21,172 nucleotides of DNA from positions 1-21,172 of IMG/VR virus record IMGVR_UViG_3300032118_001412, one strand, 5' to 3'. Both the position numbers and the translations under genes were made by a program. Below are positions 15,143 through 21,172 of this stretch, one piece after another. This DNA comes from a virus. The notes beneath the pieces were generated by a model that made no database searches, had not been told where the DNA came from, and saw only the letters and a list, made by a program, of their open reading frames with translations. How positions within the stretch are numbered: position 1 is the stretch's first letter; each line of letters starts with the position of its first letter.

Positions 15143-15167
15143 CGACTAATCAAGATAATAGGGGTTT
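15143..15167. promoter_or_regulatory. 25-base divergent control region, terL / MoxR gene
   Basis: All promoter signals for two divergent genes must fit in or around 25 bases. Read toward terL (-) it has TATTAT (5 of 6 matches to TATAAT), with the transcript start predicted about six bases before the ATG. Read toward the MoxR gene (+) it has GATAAT, then AGGGG as ribosome-binding site. It shares the octamer TAATCAAG (15147-15154) with the other divergent gap at 18125-18150 (there on the - strand). No -35 element was evident. Confidence 0.4.
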
Positions 15168-16454
15168 ATGGCGGATAAAAAGGATGCAGTATCCACATGG
15201 GAGAAACTTGGAGTTGGCCCGACGAGTATCGGCATGGTACCGCGCCTACTCGACTTACTTTGGGCTATGGAGCCCAAACTTACAGTGTGCCTAGTTGGTG
15301 AAACGGGAATTGGAAAAACCCCGATTGTACACCAATGGTGCAATGATAAGAAAGGATTTATGTACGTACTGAACTTTGGCCATATGACACAAGAAGAAGT
15401 GTCGATGATCATGTTCAGTGAAAAGGGGGACTCTTTCGGATTCGTTCCTCCCGAATGGTTGTTGGAGTTGAACCAGCATGCCATTTCTGATGGCTGCGCC
15501 GTACTCTTCCTCGACGAATGGAATCGCGGTGACAAAGCCATGGTTAATGCTTTGTTTACGCTAACGGATGAGCGCCGCGTACATAACTTCAAATTACATC
15601 CGAATGTATTGGTTGTCGCGGCCATGAATCCTAGTGATGGGAGCTACTTGGTCAACGAAGCGGAAAAAGATCACGCGATACGGAAGCGTTTAAACTTCGT
15701 GTACTGTACACATGATCTCCATGCCTTCATAGTGTATACTAAAGAAGCAAATTGGCACCGCCTAGTTCCTGCCTTTCTAAAGGCAGCTTCAACATATCTG
15801 TACGATGCGGGTGCTCGCGATGCGGGCAAAGCTTTTCCTTGTCCTGCCAATTGGGAGAAAGTATCCAATATACTGTACGCGGCGGAACGCATCCGTATTG
15901 ATATTGCCGATTCGGCCGTACGTACACTTGTTGTGGGACAAATTGGGAGCATTGCGGCGGACAAGTTTATGGACTTTGTAGCCGACCAGAATACACTTAT
16001 TCAACCCGTTGAGATACTGAATGAATATCTCAACAGGTCAAGTGTTCGTAACCGTGTAGCAGCGGTCCTAAACTTCCGAATCGATAAGGACACTAACGCC
16101 TTCATCGAAAAGGAAAGCAAAGCTAAAAACCGCGCCAGTGTCATTAGCGAGCTCAATAAGGGCGTGGCTGTAGAACTATTTAGTTCTATGCCTGATCCCC
16201 TCAAAATCGCCCCGCAACTAGCCCTGTACATGGGGGATATACCCAATGAACTGCTGTCGCCTTTCGTAGGGCAACACATTGCCGAACAAAGTAAAATCAA
16301 AGGCCAAGAAGGAGACAAGTATTTGACCAAGCTCTCGGCAGCACTGGCTAAGCAAAAGCCGTATCAGGCTAAAATGAAATTTATCCTTGATACAATGCGC
16401 GAGTACAAGAGGAGCGCAAATCTAATTACGGACCCAGATCCTATGAACCCTTAG
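15168..16454 (+). CDS. MoxR-type AAA+ ATPase
   Basis: A 428-residue AAA+ ATPase of the MoxR/CbbQ kind. Walker A is GETGIGKT (44-51, Lys50), Walker B is VLFLDEWNR (Asp116/Glu117), sensor 1 is VVAAMNPS (Asn154), and AIRKRLNF carries the likely arginine fingers (Arg172, Arg174). The FGHMTQEEVSMIMFSEKG segment matches the MoxR/CbbQ insertion after Walker A. The C-terminal ~200 residues form the helical lid and an unassigned extension. MoxR ATPases work with a VWA-domain protein to remodel or activate target complexes, and just such a protein is encoded at 18151-19869, separated by two opposite-strand genes. AGGGG at 15160-15164 is the ribosome-binding site. The target is unknown. Its end overlaps the convergent next gene by 14 bases. 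Confidence 0.92.
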   Translation: MADKKDAVSTWEKLGVGPTSIGMVPRLLDLLWAMEPKLTVCLVGETGIGKTPIVHQWCNDKKGFMYVLNFGHMTQEEVSMIMFSEKGDSFGFVPPEWLLELNQHAISDGCAVLFLDEWNRGDKAMVNALFTLTDERRVHNFKLHPNVLVVAAMNPSDGSYLVNEAEKDHAIRKRLNFVYCTHDLHAFIVYTKEANWHRLVPAFLKAASTYLYDAGARDAGKAFPCPANWEKVSNILYAAERIRIDIADSAVRTLVVGQIGSIAADKFMDFVADQNTLIQPVEILNEYLNRSSVRNRVAAVLNFRIDKDTNAFIEKESKAKNRASVISELNKGVAVELFSSMPDPLKIAPQLALYMGDIPNELLSPFVGQHIAEQSKIKGQEGDKYLTKLSAALAKQKPYQAKMKFILDTMREYKRSANLITDPDPMNP

Positions 16455-17133
16455 GGCCTGCCTTAAACGGTATTAATTGCTTTTCACGTGCGTTAAGACG
16501 GGTGTCGAAATACACCTGTACGGCAGCTAATCGCGCAAGTTGTACACCCGCGGGAGTCTCTGGGTACGCCGCATCCGATAGGGCTTGCCCTCTTGGCGCG
16601 ACAGCCCAGGCTTCCCGTACCGTATTTGCTAGCTTAGCCGCTTCTTTAGGTAGGCGCCTCGTGAGTTCATCCTGCGCCATTTCAAGCATAGGCGGCGCAA
16701 TTACGAAGCCTTCTCTATACAACTGAATTGCCGTGTAACCGATAGGCTCCCGGTCAAACTCAATGGTAGATTGCAGAAAATCGTGGTGTATTAAATTAGC
16801 TTCGAATACGGCCCAATTAATAAACGCGATAGGCGCGTCTTCAAGGCCAAAGTAGGTAGGCGTTTCATTACTGAACGCAATACTAGCCACCTCAAAAGCA
16901 GTAGCGTCGTACCAAAAACGCCCAGTCGTAAGCAACGACCGGCCAGCCATTATTTGTTGTCTATTACCTACAGGTACTCTAGCACCTAAATGTTCTAGCT
17001 CTAACCATATCGTTTCAGGTTCCCAATTAAGCCAGACATTAGAAAAAAGATGGAACACTGCATGCATACATGCGCTCGTACCCGTATCCGGGTCACGCAG
17101 AGCAGTTAATGCTACGGCCTTAAGTTCAGGCAT
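16441..17133 (-). CDS. Hypothetical late protein, 230 residues
   Basis: Not recognised. A soluble, mixed helix/strand protein with an aromatic-rich N-terminal half (MHAVFHLFSNVWLNWEPETIW, split by strands) and a helical, alanine-rich C-terminal half. No membrane segment, signal peptide or catalytic motif is seen. Its ATG at 17133 overlaps the stop of the upstream - strand gene by eight bases, so the two are co-transcribed and coupled. Its 3' end overlaps the MoxR gene tail to tail by 14 bases. Lying on the same strand as terL suggests late or structural timing, which is inference from position. Codon usage does not look foreign. Confidence 0.85.
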   Translation of the reverse strand: MPELKAVALTALRDPDTGTSACMHAVFHLFSNVWLNWEPETIWLELEHLGARVPVGNRQQIMAGRSLLTTGRFWYDATAFEVASIAFSNETPTYFGLEDAPIAFINWAVFEANLIHHDFLQSTIEFDREPIGYTAIQLYREGFVIAPPMLEMAQDELTRRLPKEAAKLANTVREAWAVAPRGQALSDAAYPETPAGVQLARLAAVQVYFDTRLNAREKQLIPFKAGPKGS

Positions 17134-18124
17134 TCGCTAAATGTTCGCGCAAAGTCATTTTTACATCAAGGGGTAACGTTGAAAATAGTTGTTGAAATTG
17201 TGTAGGATCCCCGCTCTGTGCGACAGCACCAAGTTCGCTTGCGTCCACCTGGTCCCATACCTGCTCCGGAAGATGCATGAGTTCAGAGATAGGAACGGTC
17301 AGCCCCGCTACGTCACAAGTCATCTCTGCGATCTTTTCAGTGTTGAAAACAGTAAGCAGCGGGTCTAATAATTTTTTGCCGTAATGTTTATCAAGCCCCG
17401 CATGCTTATCAATCTGTGCGATAGTAGTCGCTAATTTTACGAGTTTTTCGCGGTCATTGACGAGCCCCGCCATATTTTTTGTAGCTTCGGCTAATTGGGC
17501 GTACGCTGTTTTTTGTACGAGCGTAGGGGCTGATTCAGTACGCGCGTCTAACCAATCCCGCAGTACACGGGTATCGGACGCCGTAACGCCTGCGAACTTA
17601 AGAGATTCGGGCATTAACGTAACGTTACACCGTTTGGCAGCCATGTATAGGCGGCTGTACGCATCTGCGCGCTTTTCAAGCGTTAAGTACTTACCATCGC
17701 GGTGTAACACTTCTTCGGCCATTTTTACTTGATCCGCCCCGACCAAAGGCAGTCGTTTTTCGTCGGGCAACGCGTACTCAGTAGGTTCTGCCGAAGCTGT
17801 TTTCATGGCTGAAAACATTGAAATATCTAATTGGTAAATTTCCCGCGCAGTAGCTAATTTGACATCAACATGTGCCGGTACGTTAGAACCGAGCTTACTG
17901 CGGTAAAAGATACTAGCGAGTGTATCTTCGCGGGTGTGAATCGGAAAACGTCGCTCGTCTTCCCATGCGAAGACTGTATTAGGTAAATCCTCTACAGCCA
18001 GCTTAGTAGTTTCGAACTCCGCTGTTTTTAGCATTTCACGCGCTAACGGAAAATCCCGTGTAAGAACATGCAAGTGCGCGTAAACCGGGTCACCGCTGTA
18101 TTGATCGATAATCATTGAGGACAT
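17126..18124 (-). CDS. Hypothetical late/structural-type protein, 332 residues
   Basis: I cannot name a family with confidence. The segments DERRFPIHTREDTLASIFY (~55-73) and TEYALPDEKRLPLVGADQVK (~114-133), followed by an amphipathic helix with RADAYSRLYMAAKRCNV, form a paired pattern (Y/F-A-x-P...R-x-P-L/I...) that I recall from uncharacterised proteins in other large phages; that recall should be checked. The rest is helical, with no membrane segment. The ATG at 18124 is preceded by a perfect extended -10 (TGCTATAAT) placed so that transcription should begin at or next to the A of the ATG. It is first in a two-gene - strand operon. Confidence 0.85.
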   Translation of the reverse strand: MSSMIIDQYSGDPVYAHLHVLTRDFPLAREMLKTAEFETTKLAVEDLPNTVFAWEDERRFPIHTREDTLASIFYRSKLGSNVPAHVDVKLATAREIYQLDISMFSAMKTASAEPTEYALPDEKRLPLVGADQVKMAEEVLHRDGKYLTLEKRADAYSRLYMAAKRCNVTLMPESLKFAGVTASDTRVLRDWLDARTESAPTLVQKTAYAQLAEATKNMAGLVNDREKLVKLATTIAQIDKHAGLDKHYGKKLLDPLLTVFNTEKIAEMTCDVAGLTVPISELMHLPEQVWDQVDASELGAVAQSGDPTQFQQLFSTLPLDVKMTLREHLANA

Positions 18125-18150
18125 ACCTTGATTATAGCAGTAGGTAGGAC
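18125..18150 (-). promoter_or_regulatory. Extended -10 promoter implying a leaderless mRNA
   Basis: On the - strand the gap reads TGC-TATAAT (hexamer 18136-18131), a perfect TGnTATAAT extended -10 element, then CAAGGT, then the ATG at 18124. With usual spacing the first transcribed base is the A of the start codon. No TTGACA-like -35 was found, as expected for extended -10 promoters. The + strand gene at 18151 uses the AGG at 18142-18144 or AGGA at 18146-18149 as ribosome-binding site; its own promoter was not identified. Confidence 0.55.
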
Positions 18151-19869
18151 ATGAGAACAGGCATAGAAAAACTAGATAATAAAAACACCATGACTATGGA
18201 AGAAGCAACAAGTCGCGGACGAGATTCTGTGGCGAACGCGCTGACATATCTAACTAGCAGTAAAGTTCAGAATTTTTACGCACGAGTCATAGGGCTCATG
18301 GACAAGGTAGCAGTGCCTGGTTTTGGAACCATGGCCGTTAGCGCACACGCCGGACGTTACCTGTTTCTTTACGATCCGCTTTTTGCAGCGGTTACGTCTT
18401 ACGAAGAGGTCTGCGCAACATGTGAGCATGAAGTCCTACACCTGATCTTAGAGCACATCCCGCGTGTCCAAGTTCTTATGCGCATCTATTCGGAAGAGAC
18501 TGACAGACATCTGATGTTGCTCACGTCTAACCTTGCGACAGATGCGGCAGTAAACGAGTTGCTTGCACGTAGTTGGCCTAAAATTAAATACCCGGATAAA
18601 CCCCTGGGTTATTGGGTGATTCCAGAGAATTTTACGCCGCCGCTTCCTAAGGACATGGCTTACGAAGATTATCAGCGACTACTCATTGACCTTCTAGCCA
18701 GAAAACTCAAGTCCTCCCCCACACAGCTGTATAACCTTGCCAAGAAAATTCTTGAAAAACAGTCTAAAGCTGTTCAGGACGCGCTCAAACAACAAAGTAA
18801 GAATAATAGTCCGGACGACGAAGAGGACTCTGAAGGCACAGGACAAAAGCCCAAACAAAATCCGCAGTCGGGCCAAGGTCAAGATACACAACCCAACCAA
18901 GGCCAAAGTCAAAGCCAAGGTCAAAGCCAAAGCCAGGGCGCCGGCAGTCAAACAGAAGACGATCCACTGGGCGGCATGACCCCAGAGGAATTGCAGAATG
19001 AAATAGGGAATCTAGACCCCGTAGACCAGAAGATTCTGGAAATGCTTGTTAATGCAATGCGCCCGCATTTGGCTTGGGATCAAGGGAAAGGCGCCGATGC
19101 TGAAGGGGACACACATAAGTTAATTGAGAATGGCAAGGAGTTAATTAAGGCGACACTCTCGAACGCAGATAAATCACGTGGTACGCTACCGGGTCACATT
19201 ATGGAAATTATCCGTAAGATGCTGACCCCGCCCACCGTGCCATGGACGCAGTTTCTGCACGATATGGTGCAGCGTACACGTCAAACTAAAAAGCAACGCG
19301 GTATGAGCCGGCCGTCCAAGAAGATTTCGGCGCTCAAAGTATTTGCACGTAAGATGGAGGAAGAGGGTAATCCTCTCTTTGCGCGACTTCCGCATATTCG
19401 AAAGATGCCGGTATTTCCAGGGATTAAACACAGTAATAAATTCACTATTTATTACGTCGTGGATACGTCCGGTTCAATGTCTACCCGTGAGTTGCAATTA
19501 GGGTTATCTGAATTGCAACACATTCAAAAGGCTGATTCCGAAGTGAGTATCTGTGTGATTTACGCAGATACCCACATTTGCAAGGAATATTGGATCACAG
19601 CAACGAGCGAGATCGACACAGCACTCACTGGACGCGGTGGTACGGATTTCGAACGCGTATTTCAGCACATAAAGACAATGTGCGGGCATCAATCTAAAGC
19701 CCCAGACATTGTTATTTACTGTACTGACGGTTACGCGCCTCCCCCGCAAACCCGTATTTCTGTGCCTACGGTATGGCTATTAACGCCTGGTGGCAGTCCC
19801 GTCATGAAAGAAATGGGGCATGTGACAATAAATATGAAGGATTATCAATTGGAGGATCCGAGTGTCTAA
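18151..19869 (+). CDS. VWA-domain protein with N-terminal zincin-like (HExxH) domain
   Basis: A 572-residue protein matching the two-part layout of the DUF2201 family: an N-terminal putative metallopeptidase domain and a C-terminal von Willebrand A-like domain. HEVLH (93-97) sits in ATCEHEVLHLILEH, a zincin signature. The VWA fold has an intact metal-ion adhesion site: DTSGS (438-442), Thr498 in GRGGTDFE and Asp526 in CTDGYAP. Between them lie a helical region and a Gln/Gly/Ser-rich flexible linker (~231-264). In bacteria such proteins are encoded beside MoxR-type ATPases, so the ATPase at 15168-16454 is the likely partner. Whether it cleaves protein or only scaffolds is unknown. ATG 18151 is the preferred start; ATG 18190 is possible. 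The end overlaps the next gene by eight bases. Confidence 0.9.
   Translation: MRTGIEKLDNKNTMTMEEATSRGRDSVANALTYLTSSKVQNFYARVIGLMDKVAVPGFGTMAVSAHAGRYLFLYDPLFAAVTSYEEVCATCEHEVLHLILEHIPRVQVLMRIYSEETDRHLMLLTSNLATDAAVNELLARSWPKIKYPDKPLGYWVIPENFTPPLPKDMAYEDYQRLLIDLLARKLKSSPTQLYNLAKKILEKQSKAVQDALKQQSKNNSPDDEEDSEGTGQKPKQNPQSGQGQDTQPNQGQSQSQGQSQSQGAGSQTEDDPLGGMTPEELQNEIGNLDPVDQKILEMLVNAMRPHLAWDQGKGADAEGDTHKLIENGKELIKATLSNADKSRGTLPGHIMEIIRKMLTPPTVPWTQFLHDMVQRTRQTKKQRGMSRPSKKISALKVFARKMEEEGNPLFARLPHIRKMPVFPGIKHSNKFTIYYVVDTSGSMSTRELQLGLSELQHIQKADSEVSICVIYADTHICKEYWITATSEIDTALTGRGGTDFERVFQHIKTMCGHQSKAPDIVIYCTDGYAPPPQTRISVPTVWLLTPGGSPVMKEMGHVTINMKDYQLEDPSV
18871..18938 (+). repeat. Low-complexity repeats coding a Gln-rich linker
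   Basis: Imperfect copies of GGCCAAGGTCAA and CAAAGCCAAGGT-like units fill 18871-18882 and 18901-18938. They encode GQGQ and SQSQ repeats in the linker between the zincin-like and VWA domains. The pattern suggests slippage-driven length change of a flexible spacer. Confidence 0.75.
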
Positions 19870-20542
19870 CATCTTAGATATACACATCACGCGCACGGCT
19901 GCGGGTACGCTCATCCCGTTCGATAAATTATATCTAGTAAAACCCGAAGACACTGAACTTATCTCTAAAATCTTTGGGTATGGCATCGTACTTCCGTTCA
20001 CGACAGAGTTGCAGGAAACGCTCTACACACTCAAACCTGCGTCAATAACGCGTAAACACTTCCGGCGTAATGATCAGGACAAAGCAGTCCCTGCCGAGAT
20101 AAACGGTAAAGATCTCATAGAAGGCCGATTCCCACCGGCAGCTATTCGTAATTGGTGGGTTGAGTTCGGGGAAGAATTCGAGCTTAGTAAACGTCTTGTG
20201 GTTATTCCGGTATTAACAAGTATTGCTCGGCGTAAGATCCGTCCGAGATATTTAGCGAACCAAAAATGGTTCATGCCCCACACACAGCAAACCGTGAAGC
20301 GCAAACTTACGGTCGTTGGTTCAAAGGAAATCGCTCCGGCACTAAGCGATTATGCCTATCTAGCAACACCTCTGAAAGCTCCGCAGGATAAAATACGTCC
20401 TTTATGTACAATATGTCCGCGGCTTATGCGGCATGTGCAAGGAGAGTGCGTGCCAGGACAGTTGATCTGTTATGCATCTTTGAATTTCGCAGACATTGCG
20501 GGGGATGGAAACAGTGCCAGCGTACAATCAAACAACGATTAA
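19862..20542 (+). CDS. Hypothetical protein with C-terminal Cys4 knuckle, overlaps RT gene
   Basis: Not recognised; 226 residues from GTG 19862, with a strong GGAGG six bases upstream at 19851-19855. The N-terminal half is strand-rich (ILDIHITRTAAGTLIPFDKL); the middle is basic (ITRKHFRRN, RRKIRPRYLANQKW, TVKRKLTVVG), suggesting nucleic-acid contact. The C-terminus has a metal-type cluster C182, C185, C196, C203 (CX2CX10CX6C, starting CTICPRL), then a polar tail. It is coupled to the VWA gene upstream (eight-base overlap), and its last 38 bases overlap the start of the reverse transcriptase gene. It could be an RT accessory protein or belong to the VWA gene; the sequence does not decide. Confidence 0.85.
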   Translation: MSNILDIHITRTAAGTLIPFDKLYLVKPEDTELISKIFGYGIVLPFTTELQETLYTLKPASITRKHFRRNDQDKAVPAEINGKDLIEGRFPPAAIRNWWVEFGEEFELSKRLVVIPVLTSIARRKIRPRYLANQKWFMPHTQQTVKRKLTVVGSKEIAPALSDYAYLATPLKAPQDKIRPLCTICPRLMRHVQGECVPGQLICYASLNFADIAGDGNSASVQSNND

Positions 20543-21172
20543 TATTATTGATCTTCCGCATTTCGAGAAGATCCCCGATAATGTTCCGTGGGTTATTGAT
20601 ACGATGACCCTAGCACATGTTATGGGCATACGAAATCGTACGTTAATGAGTATGATTATCGGTCGGCATAAAATGTATAAAAAGTGGACTATCCCGAAGA
20701 AGTCCGGTGGGACACGCACGATTCATGCGCCAGAGCCCAAACTCAAATTTGTACAAAGCCGTCTACTAGAGCGATTTTTCACGAAGATTGCGTACCCGGA
20801 ACATATTGCGGCATACGTGCCAGAGCGCACTACCCGATACAGCGCGGAACAGCATTGCGGTAAGCAAGTTCTCATTGTGATCGATTTGAAAAACTTCTTT
20901 CCTTCGACACGGCGTGCGTGGATCCGACGTGCGTTACAGGACCTATTTCATCTGCCGTTTGAAGTGGTTAGTGCAATAGCTGACTTATCTACCATTCCAG
21001 TCGAAACTGCGGTGGGTACACGATACGTTGTTCCGCAAGGTGCTCCTACCAGTGGCGCGGTCTGTAACTGGGTGGCGCATCACAGGCTAGATATCCCGAT
21101 TTTGGAAGAATGCAAGAAATGGGACATGGCGTACACCCGCTATGCTGACGACTTAGCCTTTTCGTGCAAAGA
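20505..21172 (+). CDS. Retron-like reverse transcriptase, N-terminal part (3' end outside window)
   Basis: This frame has no stop before the window ends. From ATG 20505 it gives 222 residues. The start has GGGGG directly before it and lies inside the preceding gene; ATG 20604 is an alternative. Seen in order: TLAHVMGIRNRTL, then KWTIPKKSGGTRTIHAP (61-76), KLKFVQSRLLERFF, SAEQH (113-117), VIDLKNFFPS with catalytic Asp127, VVPQGAPTSGAVCNWV, and YTRYADDLAFS with Asp215/Asp216. These are RT blocks 1-5 with all visible catalytic aspartates. The IPKKSGGTR-x-IHAP and YTRYADDL forms, and SAxxH in place of the retron NAxxH motif, place it near retron and related 'unknown group' RTs rather than group II intron or diversity-generating RTs. 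The thumb and any VTG motif are outside. No retron RNA fits immediately upstream. Confidence 0.93.
   Translation, partial: METVPAYNQTTINIIDLPHFEKIPDNVPWVIDTMTLAHVMGIRNRTLMSMIIGRHKMYKKWTIPKKSGGTRTIHAPEPKLKFVQSRLLERFFTKIAYPEHIAAYVPERTTRYSAEQHCGKQVLIVIDLKNFFPSTRRAWIRRALQDLFHLPFEVVSAIADLSTIPVETAVGTRYVVPQGAPTSGAVCNWVAHHRLDIPILEECKKWDMAYTRYADDLAFSCK

Noticed and set aside
15146-15625. A 159-residue open frame on the - strand opposite the MoxR gene
   Set aside because: The MoxR frame has clear Walker and sensor motifs over the same bases; the antisense translation is Ser/Thr/Pro-rich without recognisable motifs, as expected of a shadow frame.
20404-20607. A 67-residue + strand frame across the RT gene start
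   Set aside because: It overlaps the ends of two better supported frames and its product is Arg/Cys/Leu-rich without motifs.
20505-21172. Diversity-generating retroelement
   Set aside because: The RT has PQGAPTSG and IHAP-type blocks rather than the DGR signature, and I saw no template/variable repeat pair in the window; the region downstream is not visible, so this is not fully excluded.

Overview
The window looks like part of the genome of a large tailed double-stranded DNA bacteriophage, possibly a jumbo-class phage. It carries a terminase large subunit, a phage-type primase-ATPase, a family A DNA polymerase, a phage-encoded sigma factor, two Cas4/RecB-like nucleases and many small unknown genes. 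Coding is nearly gapless: the longest stretch without a gene is about 150 bases (13312-13462). I saw no rRNA, tRNA, insertion sequence or CRISPR array. Start sites with purine-rich Shine-Dalgarno sequences point to a bacterial host, which I cannot name.

Layout. Positions 1-3912 (+) are a tightly overlapped run: the C-terminal end of an SNF2-type helicase, an acidic unknown, a PD-(D/E)XK nuclease with an iron-sulfur-type cysteine set, an unknown, three very small genes (one a 56-residue zinc ribbon) and a ParB-like protein with a C-terminal AT-hook. A sigma-70 family factor (3914-4594, -) faces it tail to tail. Positions 4681-13311 (+) hold the replication core: an ssDNA-binding-like protein, a terminator, a second PD-(D/E)XK nuclease, a 1122-residue CHC2/TOPRIM primase joined to a P-loop ATPase, and a polymerase joining an iron-sulfur uracil-DNA-glycosylase-like domain to PolA. 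Positions 13312-13462 contain a striking 119-nt imperfect hairpin between convergent genes. From 13463 to 18150 the strands alternate: terminase (-), MoxR-type AAA+ ATPase (+), two unknown genes (-). Positions 18151-21172 (+) hold a von Willebrand A/zincin-motif protein that is the natural partner of the MoxR ATPase, an unknown protein with a Cys4 knuckle, and the first 222 residues of a retron-like reverse transcriptase cut by the window edge.

How it fits together. Helicase, two nucleases, SSB-like protein, primase and polymerase form a self-contained replication/recombination set, mostly on the + strand. Terminase and the two unknown - strand genes look like packaging or late functions. The sigma factor is the obvious candidate for switching between such gene classes. 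The MoxR/VWA pair probably remodels some protein complex.

The parts most worth attention are the reverse transcriptase and its overlapping upstream partner, the long hairpin at 13340-13458, the polymerase with a degenerate glycosylase domain and an enlarged exonuclease domain, the MoxR/VWA-zincin module, and the extremely compact divergent promoter regions, one of which predicts a leaderless mRNA. All family assignments come from motifs read by eye; no database search was run.
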